From UBA6952 sp045562575 (GTDB taxonomy: Bacteria > Chloroflexota > Dehalococcoidia > Lucifugimonadales > UBA6952): a stretch of DNA of 17,487 nt. Both the position numbers and the translations under genes were made by a program. Positions 1 through 7,207 of this stretch are shown here, piece by piece (the first letter of the stretch is position 1; each line of letters starts with the position of its first letter). A model generated the notes under the pieces. The model did no database searches. It saw nothing but the letters and a program-made list of their open reading frames with translations, and had not been told where the DNA came from. Location of the stretch: NCBI GenBank assembly GCA_045562575.1, contig JBJKVQ010000042.1:1-17487 (forward strand), in the 5' to 3' direction.

Positions 1-669
1 GGAACAATTTTAGCAGCAGCACATAAGGTTTATAATTCTCAAACATCTATCCTAGGTGTAAATATGGGCACTTTGGGGTTTATGACAGAACTAAATGTCA
101 AAGAAGCACTATTGCATATTAATGACGACTTTATAGAGCAGACACATGTTGAAGAACGAAGCATGATTGAGGCAGCTATAGTAGATTCTTCTTCGGAAAT
201 GTCTCCAATTTTTTCCTTTTTAGCACTTAACGAGATAGTTATTGGAAGCGGATCAGTTGCTAAGATGGCTAGAATTGAAGTAAAAGTCGATGATCAATGG
301 TTAACTGAATACCGTTCTGATTCTGTAATTGTATCTACAGCTACAGGAAGTACGGGTTATTCATTATCTGCTGGAGGGCCAATTTTATATCCAACTTCTT
401 CAGATATATTATTACAACCTGTTGCAGCCCACTTAGGTTTTGGCAGTGGTTTAGTACTTCCATCTAATAGCTTGGTAGAACTTAAGGTTATTTCTAATGG
501 TTCTGCTGCAATTAGTGCAGATGGTATTTTTACGAGCAAGCTATCTAAGAATGATAAAATATTAGCTAAATTGAGTAATAATAATGTTAAATTTTTACGT
601 CGAAGTAAATCTTTTAATAGTTATCGAAATATCATGAAATTTTTCGGTATGAACGATTCACCAAATTAA
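1..669 (+). CDS. nadK: NAD kinase, 5'-truncated by the window edge
   Basis: NAD kinase phosphorylates NAD to NADP in the cytoplasm using ATP or polyphosphate. The frame is open from base 1, and its first two residues (Gly-Thr) look like the end of the family's GGDGT phosphate-binding motif, so the N-terminal part lies outside the window. An in-frame ATG at 64 is internal, not the start. In fragment numbering, the LNEIVIG segment around residue 77 is the conserved NE motif. TGSTGYSLSAGGP around residues 115-127 matches the NAD-binding signature, with Gly where many homologues have Ala. The remaining 222 residues end with a basic tail (RRSKSF). The Nudix gene starts 13 nt downstream on the same strand, so the two are probably co-transcribed. 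Family assignment is secure; the missing N-terminus is the only gap. Confidence 0.95.
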   Translation, partial: GTILAAAHKVYNSQTSILGVNMGTLGFMTELNVKEALLHINDDFIEQTHVEERSMIEAAIVDSSSEMSPIFSFLALNEIVIGSGSVAKMARIEVKVDDQWLTEYRSDSVIVSTATGSTGYSLSAGGPILYPTSSDILLQPVAAHLGFGSGLVLPSNSLVELKVISNGSAAISADGIFTSKLSKNDKILAKLSNNNVKFLRRSKSFNSYRNIMKFFGMNDSPN

Positions 670-672
670 ACT

Positions 673-678
673 GAGGTG
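673..678 (+). promoter_or_regulatory. Ribosome-binding site supporting the TTG start of the Nudix gene
   Basis: GAGGTG just after the nadK stop codon, with GAGG ending 6 nt before TTG at 683. The GAGG core and 6-nt spacing are the same as those before the mdh ATG on the other strand. This is why TTG is preferred over the later ATG at 710. Confidence 0.6.
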
Positions 679-682
679 CATT

Positions 683-1222
683 TTGGATGAGAAAACTATT
701 TCCAGCAAAATGATTTATCAGGGCGATGTTATTAGTTTGCAAATTGATACAGTCAAACTGAGCAATGGAATTATTTCTACTAGAGAAATTATAAATCATA
801 ATGGTTCTGTTGCTATAGTAGCTCTAGATAATGATAAGTTATCGCTACTTATGGTGAGGCAATATCGAAAGGCAGTAGAAGAAGCAATATTAGAAGTTCC
901 TGCAGGAACTTTAGAAATCAATGAAGATCCTTTAACTTGTGCTCATAGAGAATTGGAAGAAGAAACTGGATATATAGCCAAACATATGGAGAAAATTGGA
1001 TCCATCATGGTAAGCCCAGGTTTTATGACTGAAAAAACAGATATTTATTTTGCAAAAGACCTTTCCTTGGGAAACATAAATCCAGACGAAGATGAGATTT
1101 TATTTTTAGAAAAATATTTGATTAAAGATATACTAGAACTCATAAACAATGAGATTATCACTGATGCTACAACTATTGCTGCCATTCATTATGCTATTCA
1201 GAAGGGCAAAATTTCTGTATAA
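683..1222 (+). CDS. nudF: Nudix hydrolase, ADP-ribose pyrophosphatase type
   Basis: Probable cytoplasmic ADP-ribose pyrophosphatase, splitting ADP-ribose into AMP and ribose 5-phosphate. The full Nudix box GX5EX7REUXEEXGU lies at residues 75-97 (GTLEINE...RELEEETGY). Before it stand the family-typical NHNGSVAIVAL and VRQYRKAVEEAILEVPAG segments, and after it SPGFMTEK, the loop seen in ADP-ribose-active members. The start is TTG at 683, with GAGG at 673-676 and a 6-nt spacer. The nearest ATG (710) lacks such a site and would remove conserved N-terminal residues. At 179 residues it has normal family length. Its position directly behind NAD kinase fits a role in NAD and ADP-ribose turnover. Other Nudix substrates such as sugar nucleotides cannot be excluded. 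Confidence 0.88.
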   Translation: MDEKTISSKMIYQGDVISLQIDTVKLSNGIISTREIINHNGSVAIVALDNDKLSLLMVRQYRKAVEEAILEVPAGTLEINEDPLTCAHRELEEETGYIAKHMEKIGSIMVSPGFMTEKTDIYFAKDLSLGNINPDEDEILFLEKYLIKDILELINNEIITDATTIAAIHYAIQKGKISV

Positions 1223-1237
1223 GATTTTTATTTTTCA

Positions 1238-1246
1238 TGATAGAAT
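1238..1246 (+). promoter_or_regulatory. Candidate extended -10 promoter for the sdhABE operon
   Basis: The 74-nt gap before sdhA contains TGATAGAAT, which fits an extended -10 element (TG, one base, then TAGAAT with 5 of 6 matches to TATAAT). It lies about 50 nt before the sdhA ATG. No convincing -35 box stands at the usual distance, which is tolerated for extended -10 promoters. Such matches are common in AT-rich DNA, so this is tentative. Confidence 0.3.
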
Positions 1247-1296
1247 TAGGTTAGTGTGTTTTTTGATTAATAAAGTAAAGTGATCTGGAGAATAAT

Positions 1297-2982
1297 ATGG
1301 CAGTATATCAACATGATGTTTTAGTTGTAGGAGCAGGTCTCGCTGGTATGAGGGCTACCTTAGCCGCTCAAGAAGCTGGTGCTGATGTTGCAATGATTAC
1401 TAAAGTTCATCCTGTACGAAGTCATTCCAATGCAGCTCAGGGCGGAATAAATGCTGCTCTTGAGAGTCGAGGAGATAATTGGGATGATCATGCATACAAC
1501 ACTGTTAAGGGTAGTGATTACCTCGGTGATCAAGATGCAATAGAAATTATGTGTCAAGAAGCGGGACCAGCAGTACTTGAATTAGAACATATGGGTGTTA
1601 TCTTCAATCGTGACGAAGACGGTCGATTGGGAACAAGGCATTTTGGTGGTCAAGAAGTAGCACGAACTTTTTTCGTTGCTGATATCACTGGACAAGCTTT
1701 ACTCCATGTTCTATATGAACAAATAATGAAATATAATCCACGGGTATACGAAGAATGGTTCGTAACATCTCTTGTCGTTGAAGATGGGAAATGCTGTGGT
1801 GTTGTTGCTTTAGACCTAATGACAGGGCAAATTCATCTGATAAAAGCTAAAGCAGTTATCTTGGCAACTGGAGGTACTGGTCGTTGTTTTGAACCTAGTA
1901 CAAATGGTCTTGTTGTTACAGCTGATGGTCAGGGCTTAGCTTACCAAGTAGGTATTCCACTGATGGATATGGAAATGGTTCAATATCATCCAACAACCCT
2001 TAAAGGTAATGGTGTGTTGATGACAGAGGGTGCTCGAGGGGAAGGTGGATATCTTCTCAATTCTGAAGGTGAAAGGTTTATGAAAACCTATGCTCCGAAC
2101 ATGATGGAACTTGCATCTCGTGATGTGGTTTCACGTTCAGAACAAACTGAAATTAATGAAGGAAGAGGAATCGACGGATGTGTTTTGTTAGATCTAAGGC
2201 ATCTTGGTCGAGAGTTAATTGAAACAAAATTAGCCTACATCAATGAAGTTGCTATGGATTTTGCTAATGTTAATCTTGCAGAAGAACCTTGTCCGATACG
2301 ACCAGGAAATCATTATGAAATGGGTGGGATTAAGACTGATGTACATGGTGTAACTAGTATGCCTGGATTATATGCAGCTGGTGAATGTGCAAATGTCAGT
2401 GTTCATGGTGGAAATAGGTTAGGAGCCAATTCCTTGCTTGACACCGTGGTGTTCGGTAAACGAGCAGGTATACATGCTGCAGATTATTCTAGGCAAATAG
2501 AACAAATTAATGTTCCTGACTCTATTGTATCTCTTGATGAAGGCCGAATTAAATCATTTTTTGATAAAAAAGATAATACCGATACCCCAGCAACAATCAG
2601 ATTAGCTATGGGGCAAGCAATGAATGAAGGTGTTGCTGTTTTCAGAGATGAAGCTGGAATGCAAGCAGCATATAAAACTATTCTAGAACTACAGGATCGA
2701 TACAAACGACTTGGTGTTCATGATAGTGGTAAAATATTTAATACAAACTTATTATTTGCGTTTGAACTTGGTTTCATGCTTGATACCGCTGAAACTATTT
2801 GTGTAAGTGCTCTAGCAAGAAAAGAAAGTAGAGGGGCACACTACAGGACAGATATGCCTGATCGTGATGATGAAAATTGGATGAAACATATCTTGGTAAA
2901 AAATACCGGTGAAGATATGCCTTCAGTTGATTTTTCGCCAGTTACTGTCACACGTTGGGAACCACAGATAAGGAGCTATTAA
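1297..2982 (+). CDS. sdhA: Succinate dehydrogenase/fumarate reductase flavoprotein subunit
   Basis: FAD-containing catalytic subunit that interconverts succinate and fumarate. The N-terminal Rossmann motif VVGAGLAGM is at residues 10-18. HPVRSHSNAAQGG follows, in which His43 is the expected covalent FAD attachment site. The substrate site is complete: HPTT at 231-234, TEGARGEGG at 243-251 with Arg247 as the expected proton-transfer arginine, His339 in NHYEMGG, and Arg374 in NRLGANSLLD. At 561 residues it is slightly shorter than enterobacterial SdhA. There is no twin-arginine signal before the Rossmann fold, so it should face the cytoplasm. ATG at 1297 follows GGAG at 1287-1290 with a 6-nt spacer. 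It heads a three-gene operon; sdhB begins 1 nt after its stop. Direction of catalysis (succinate oxidation or fumarate reduction) cannot be told from sequence alone. Confidence 0.97.
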   Translation: MAVYQHDVLVVGAGLAGMRATLAAQEAGADVAMITKVHPVRSHSNAAQGGINAALESRGDNWDDHAYNTVKGSDYLGDQDAIEIMCQEAGPAVLELEHMGVIFNRDEDGRLGTRHFGGQEVARTFFVADITGQALLHVLYEQIMKYNPRVYEEWFVTSLVVEDGKCCGVVALDLMTGQIHLIKAKAVILATGGTGRCFEPSTNGLVVTADGQGLAYQVGIPLMDMEMVQYHPTTLKGNGVLMTEGARGEGGYLLNSEGERFMKTYAPNMMELASRDVVSRSEQTEINEGRGIDGCVLLDLRHLGRELIETKLAYINEVAMDFANVNLAEEPCPIRPGNHYEMGGIKTDVHGVTSMPGLYAAGECANVSVHGGNRLGANSLLDTVVFGKRAGIHAADYSRQIEQINVPDSIVSLDEGRIKSFFDKKDNTDTPATIRLAMGQAMNEGVAVFRDEAGMQAAYKTILELQDRYKRLGVHDSGKIFNTNLLFAFELGFMLDTAETICVSALARKESRGAHYRTDMPDRDDENWMKHILVKNTGEDMPSVDFSPVTVTRWEPQIRSY

Positions 2983-2983
2983 T

Positions 2984-3952
2984 ATGAAAGTTAAACTAGA
3001 TGTTGGTCGTTATAATCCTGAATCTGAGGGAGATAATCATTTCCGACAGGAGTTCGAGTTAGAAGTAGAGGAATATTACACCGTCTTGGATGCGTTGATG
3101 CAAGTAAGAGATTATGAAGATCCCAGCCTTGCAATGAGGTGTTCTTGCAGAGCTTCTATTTGCGGTTCGTGTGCTATGAAGATTAATGGTACTTCTGGTT
3201 TGGGTTGTAACACAAAAATTGTTGATGTCATAAAAAAAGATGGTTCTGTTACCGTTGATCCAGCAGGAAATTTACCTGTGGTTAAAGATTTGGTAGTGGA
3301 TATGCAACCTTTTTGGAATAAAATCAGGGAGATAAAACCATTTCTTCAGACAAAAGGTCCTGAGCCTGAGGACGAATATATTGCACCACAACAATCTATG
3401 TTGGAACTCGTTGGTGTAGTCGGCTGTATTATGTGTGGAGCATGTGTTTCAGATTGTACAGTACTTGAAGTAGATAGTAACTTTATAGGCCCTGCTGCAT
3501 TAGCTAAGGCTGCACGTTTTATAGATGATCCTCGTGATGAAATGGATTCTGAACGTTTTGCTCAACTTAATCAATATACAGGCGTATGGGATTGCACAAG
3601 ATGTATGGCATGTGTCCAAGTATGTCCTAAAGGTGTTGCACCTATGGATAGAATTATGTCAATAAGAGATAAAATGATTAATGCTGGTATAAAGAATACT
3701 AATGGCGCAAGACATGCGGAAGGTTTTGCATCCATCATTAAAAATTATGGAACTTTGGATGAAACACAATTAGTTATAAAAACTTTTGGTGTGTTCAATC
3801 CAATAGCTGCTTTATCAAACATAAGAGCATTATTTGGGCTGTTACCAGTTGCTTATAGAGCTTTGCGTCACAAAAAGTTACCTCCATTATTTCATCATAA
3901 AATTGCTGGTGTAGCTTACATTAAAAATATATTTAAGAAATTGGGTGCATAA
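2984..3952 (+). CDS. sdhB: Succinate dehydrogenase/fumarate reductase iron-sulfur subunit with four-cysteine third cluster motif
   Basis: Electron-transfer subunit linking SdhA to the quinone-reactive part. Residues 1-100 form a plant-type ferredoxin domain with C55, C60, C63 and C75 for [2Fe-2S] (an extra C53 is nearby). The C-terminal domain has CX2CX2CX3C at C148, C151, C154 and C158, then a second CX2CX2CX3CP at C204, C207, C210 and C214. Canonical SdhB binds [3Fe-4S] at this last site and lacks one of these cysteines. The pattern here predicts a second [4Fe-4S], as described for enzymes with an HdrB-like anchor subunit. About 100 residues follow the last motif, including a hydrophobic stretch near 272-293, making the protein (322 residues) longer than the usual 240-260. 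RBS AAGGAG lies at 2970-2975, inside the end of sdhA. Confidence 0.95.
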   Translation: MKVKLDVGRYNPESEGDNHFRQEFELEVEEYYTVLDALMQVRDYEDPSLAMRCSCRASICGSCAMKINGTSGLGCNTKIVDVIKKDGSVTVDPAGNLPVVKDLVVDMQPFWNKIREIKPFLQTKGPEPEDEYIAPQQSMLELVGVVGCIMCGACVSDCTVLEVDSNFIGPAALAKAARFIDDPRDEMDSERFAQLNQYTGVWDCTRCMACVQVCPKGVAPMDRIMSIRDKMINAGIKNTNGARHAEGFASIIKNYGTLDETQLVIKTFGVFNPIAALSNIRALFGLLPVAYRALRHKKLPPLFHHKIAGVAYIKNIFKKLGA

Positions 3953-3953
3953 G

Positions 3954-4850
3954 ATGAAAGTTGCTTTTTATCCAGGTTGTGTTTCTAAGGGTGGGTGCCC
4001 TGAATTGTATCCTGCTACTTTAAAAATTTGTGAAAAGTTAGGAATTGAGTTAGATGAACTCGAAGGTGCATCATGCACTGGTTCAGGAGTTCTTCAAGAA
4101 AAAGATAGGCTTCTAGGAGATGTGTTAAATGCGCGAACATTTGCTATGGCTGAGCAGAAAGGTCTTCCAATTATGACCATTTGTTCAACGTGCCAAGGGG
4201 TTATGGCTCAAGCTAATAAACGTTTAACTGATGCTGATCATCCAGAATATCTTGAAGAAGTTAACGCCTTACTTAAAGAAGAGGGTCTTGAGTATAAGGG
4301 TACAACAGTGATTAAACATATTTTATGGATTTTGGTCGAAGATTTAGGAGTAGACCAAGTCAAATCTCTATTCGTTCGTCAATTAAATGATTTGAAAATA
4401 GCACCTTTTTATGGTTGTTATATTGTAAGACCTTCGTGGGCTTTAGATTTTGAAGATAATCCAGATCGTCAACAATCTTTAGAAATGTTAATTGAGGCAG
4501 TTGGAGCAACAGTCGTGGATTTTGCTGGTAAAACACAATGTTGTGGTTTCCCAATACTAACTATAAACGAAAAAAATTCTGTATCTATGGTAGCTAAGCA
4601 CACATCTACTGTCCAAGAATTGGGTGCAGATGCAATGGTTACTCCTTGTCCACTTTGTCATTTGAATTTAGATGGGTATCAACCCAAGGCAAGAAAACAA
4701 TCTGGTGTATCAATTCATATGCCGATATTGCATTTACCGCAGTTAATTGGATTAGCTTTAGGATTTAGTCCCTCTGAAATGGGTCTTGAAAGACACATAG
4801 TGTCAACTGAGGCTATCAATAAAGCTATTATGGAGTCAAACGTAGTTTAG
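3954..4850 (+). CDS. sdhE: CCG-domain (HdrB-like) subunit of succinate dehydrogenase, SdhE type
   Basis: Two-domain cysteine-rich protein related to heterodisulfide reductase subunit B; in succinate:quinone oxidoreductases it replaces the cytochrome b anchor and passes electrons to quinone. The C-terminal domain has the complete set C155, C196-C197-G, C232 and C235 (CX40CCGX34CX2C), expected to hold a non-cubane [4Fe-4S]. The N-terminal domain has C9, C41, C77 and C80, but Ser40 replaces the first cysteine of the CC pair and the segment reads SCTG. I chose ATG at 3954 because the protein then opens MKVAFYPGC, as homologues do. A GTG at 3945 would add three residues and overlap sdhB. This is not the flavinylation factor also called SdhE in E. 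coli. The 3' end overlaps the convergent aminotransferase gene by 4 nt. Confidence 0.9.
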   Translation: MKVAFYPGCVSKGGCPELYPATLKICEKLGIELDELEGASCTGSGVLQEKDRLLGDVLNARTFAMAEQKGLPIMTICSTCQGVMAQANKRLTDADHPEYLEEVNALLKEEGLEYKGTTVIKHILWILVEDLGVDQVKSLFVRQLNDLKIAPFYGCYIVRPSWALDFEDNPDRQQSLEMLIEAVGATVVDFAGKTQCCGFPILTINEKNSVSMVAKHTSTVQELGADAMVTPCPLCHLNLDGYQPKARKQSGVSIHMPILHLPQLIGLALGFSPSEMGLERHIVSTEAINKAIMESNVV

Positions 4851-6145
4851 TCTCTGAGTTTTGACGCTGAATAAGTGAATGCATTAATTGTTTTTTGTAT
4901 ATCTTCATCTGACAATGCTAGGGACATATATAGTTTATTCCCAGGCTTTAATATACCTTGATTAAGCATGAGATTATTAAATTTACTTAGTAGGGCACTG
5001 TTTCCAGTCGAAAGATCTCTGTAATTTTTAATTTCAGTATTTGTAAAAACAATATCAAATACTGTATTATCTCCTGTGATTTGTGCTTCAATTTCATATT
5101 GTTGCATTGAATCAGCTAAAGCTTTTTTTAGTTTAGTTCCTGTTTCATGGAGTTTACTATATGCCGAAGGATCTTTTAATTGCTTTAATGTTGCTAAGCC
5201 AGCAACAGCAGCAATAGGATTCCCATTGAGGGTACCTGTTTGGGGTATATAGTTGTTTTGGTGTAATGCTCCATCGTAATGTTCCATTATTTCTTTTTTA
5301 CCTGCTACAGCAGCTAGAGGAAATCCTCCTCCAATAATCTTTCCGAATGATGCCAAGTCAGGAACTACATCAAAATATTCTTGAGCACCACCATAAGACA
5401 ATCGAAAACCTGTTACAACTTCATCAAATATTAAAGGTATATCATATTTAATTGTTATTTCTCTCAATTGTTTTAAAAAACCATCAGAAGGTGAAATAAT
5501 TCTTTGAACAGGTTCAACAATTACCGCAGCAATATTATCTTTCTCTTTTTTGATAATTGATTCAGTGGTTTCGATATCATTGTATGGAGCTATTAAAACT
5601 GTTTCTGCTATTACTTTGGGTATACCTGCTGAATCAGGTTCTGGTTGAGGAAATTCTTGATTTAAAGTTGGAAGTTGGCTCATAAGAGCATAATCATGAG
5701 AGCCATGATAGCCACCTTCAAATTTTAAAATCTTATCCTTTCCAGTATATGCTCTAGCTACTCTCATACATTGGAATGTAGCATCTGTTCCACTTGTTGT
5801 GAATCTTATCATTTCTGCGCATGGTACTGCAGAACATATTTCTTCAGCCAATTCAATTATAGATTCATTATTGAGGAAGAAAGTTGAGCCTTTTTCCATT
5901 TGTGTTTGAACGGCTTCAACAACAGCTTGGTTAGCATGACCAAGTATCATTGGGCCTGAGCCTATAAGATAATCGATGTATTCGTTTCCACTTAAGTCAT
6001 ATATTTTTGACCCCTTACCGTGGCTTACAATAAATCCTTGCTCAAATTTACTAGACATATTACCGAGATTACCTGCCGGCATATACCTACTAGCTAATTC
6101 TTCAGATATTTGTTCTTTTTTGCTTTGTGGATTTCTTTTATACAT
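4847..6145 (-). CDS. Class III aminotransferase, glutamate-1-semialdehyde aminomutase-like
   Basis: PLP-dependent enzyme of fold type I, subgroup III, 432 residues, soluble. Visible landmarks are the PLP phosphate-binding TSGTDAT at 117-123, EGGYHGSHD at 143-151, EP(V)Q at 211-214, DEVVTGFR at 241-248 with Asp241 facing the pyridine nitrogen, Lys269 in SFGKIIGGG as the Schiff-base lysine, and TGTLNGNP at 303-310. The closest named relative is HemL (glutamate-1-semialdehyde 2,1-aminomutase). Several segments differ from HemL (FTTSGTDATFQ, TGTLNGNP, a long N-terminal region), and no haem genes are nearby, so I do not call it hemL. It starts 12 nt after mdh. Its RBS AGGAAG (6154-6159 on the reverse strand) overlaps the mdh stop, so the two genes are almost certainly co-transcribed. 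Amino donor and acceptor are unknown. Confidence 0.85.
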   Translation of the reverse strand: MYKRNPQSKKEQISEELASRYMPAGNLGNMSSKFEQGFIVSHGKGSKIYDLSGNEYIDYLIGSGPMILGHANQAVVEAVQTQMEKGSTFFLNNESIIELAEEICSAVPCAEMIRFTTSGTDATFQCMRVARAYTGKDKILKFEGGYHGSHDYALMSQLPTLNQEFPQPEPDSAGIPKVIAETVLIAPYNDIETTESIIKKEKDNIAAVIVEPVQRIISPSDGFLKQLREITIKYDIPLIFDEVVTGFRLSYGGAQEYFDVVPDLASFGKIIGGGFPLAAVAGKKEIMEHYDGALHQNNYIPQTGTLNGNPIAAVAGLATLKQLKDPSAYSKLHETGTKLKKALADSMQQYEIEAQITGDNTVFDIVFTNTEIKNYRDLSTGNSALLSKFNNLMLNQGILKPGNKLYMSLALSDEDIQKTINAFTYSASKLRD

Positions 6146-6157
6146 TTTATCAACTTC

Positions 6158-7087
6158 CTATTGCTTACTCATTACGTCAATAAGTTCTTGAACTGCATCT
6201 GCAGAAGCGTTTAACATGGTTTGTTCTTCGTTTGAAAGGTCAATTTGAATTATATCTTCTATACCTGAAGAACCAATTTTTACTGGGACTCCAACATATA
6301 AGTCATTTATTCCGTATTCACCAGTTAGATATGCTGCACATGGCAATATTCTGTGCTGATCCAAAATAATCGAATCAACCATTTCTGCAACACCTGCAGA
6401 AGGGGCATAATATGCAGAACCAGTTTTAAGAAGAGAGACAATTTCTGCCCCTCCATCTTGGGTTCGTTTAATTATTTCGTCTAATCGTTCTTTTGAAATC
6501 AGTTCACTTACAGGAACACCACCAACTGTAGTATATCCAAGTACAGGAACCATGGTATCTCCATGCCCTCCAAGCACATATGCTTGAATATCTCTTATCG
6601 AAACATTTAATTCTTGAGCAAGAAAGGTTCTAAATCTTGCTGTATCAAGTACACCAGATTGACCAATAACTTTTTCACGTGGGAGACCACTTGCTTGATA
6701 TACTCTTTGAGCCATAGCATCTAAGGGATTGGTAACTACAATAATAATAGTATCAGGAGAATATTTTACTACTTCAGATGTGACAGAATCCATAATTTTC
6801 ATATTTGTAAAAAGTAAATCATCTCGGCTCATTCCTGGTTTTCTGGCAACTCCAGAGGTGATTACAACAATATCTGAATTTTCAGTGTCTTTGTAATCAT
6901 TTGTACCGATTACTTGCGCATCACTACCAACTACAGGTCCTGATTCAAGCATATCAAGTGCTTTACCTTGGGGTAGCCCATCGACGATATCAATGATTAC
7001 AATATCTGCATATTGTTTTTCAAAAATTCTTTGAGCAGTTGTTGCACCAACTTGGCCTGCACCAACTATAGTAACTTTTTTTCTCAT
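6158..7087 (-). CDS. mdh: Malate dehydrogenase, LDH-like type
   Basis: NAD-dependent oxidation of malate to oxaloacetate in the TCA cycle. Residues 9-14 (GAGQVG) are the nucleotide-binding loop, and Asp33 at the end of the second strand favours NAD over NADP. ARKPGMSR at 81-88 supplies Arg82 and Arg88; arginine at position 82 marks malate rather than lactate specificity. N120, D148, R151 and H175 complete the active site. The protein strongly resembles the Chloroflexus type of Mdh, which is built like lactate dehydrogenase. I start it at ATG 7087 (309 residues), where GAGG lies 6 nt upstream; an in-frame GTG at 7099 would add four residues and has no such site. The aminotransferase follows 12 nt downstream. 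Confidence 0.95.
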   Translation of the reverse strand: MRKKVTIVGAGQVGATTAQRIFEKQYADIVIIDIVDGLPQGKALDMLESGPVVGSDAQVIGTNDYKDTENSDIVVITSGVARKPGMSRDDLLFTNMKIMDSVTSEVVKYSPDTIIIVVTNPLDAMAQRVYQASGLPREKVIGQSGVLDTARFRTFLAQELNVSIRDIQAYVLGGHGDTMVPVLGYTTVGGVPVSELISKERLDEIIKRTQDGGAEIVSLLKTGSAYYAPSAGVAEMVDSIILDQHRILPCAAYLTGEYGINDLYVGVPVKIGSSGIEDIIQIDLSNEEQTMLNASADAVQELIDVMSKQ

Positions 7088-7093
7088 CCAATT

Positions 7094-7097
7094 CCTC
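7094..7097 (-). promoter_or_regulatory. Ribosome-binding site fixing the mdh start
   Basis: GAGG on the reverse strand, separated by 6 nt from ATG at 7087-7085. It lies inside the reading frame opened by the upstream GTG at 7099, so the longer version of Mdh is unlikely. Confidence 0.65.
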
Positions 7098-7207
7098 ACT
7101 TGTATATATTCATGTTAGTCAATTAGACCAAAACAAAAAAAGGTAGTCTAATTATTAGTTATCTGCTCTATTGTATGGGAGTAATCAAATCCTTAACATA
7201 GGCTGTA

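Noticed and set aside
1297..4850. Periplasmic 8-methylmenaquinol:fumarate reductase (MfrABE)
   Set aside because: The flavoprotein begins directly with its Rossmann fold and has no twin-arginine signal peptide, so a cytoplasm-facing enzyme is more likely.
7121..7153. Inverted repeat AATTAGAC / GTCTAATT with a 17-nt loop upstream of mdh
   Set aside because: Eight base pairs of AT-rich repeat with this loop size is expected several times by chance in a window of this length. The T-run lies in the loop, so it is not a terminator.
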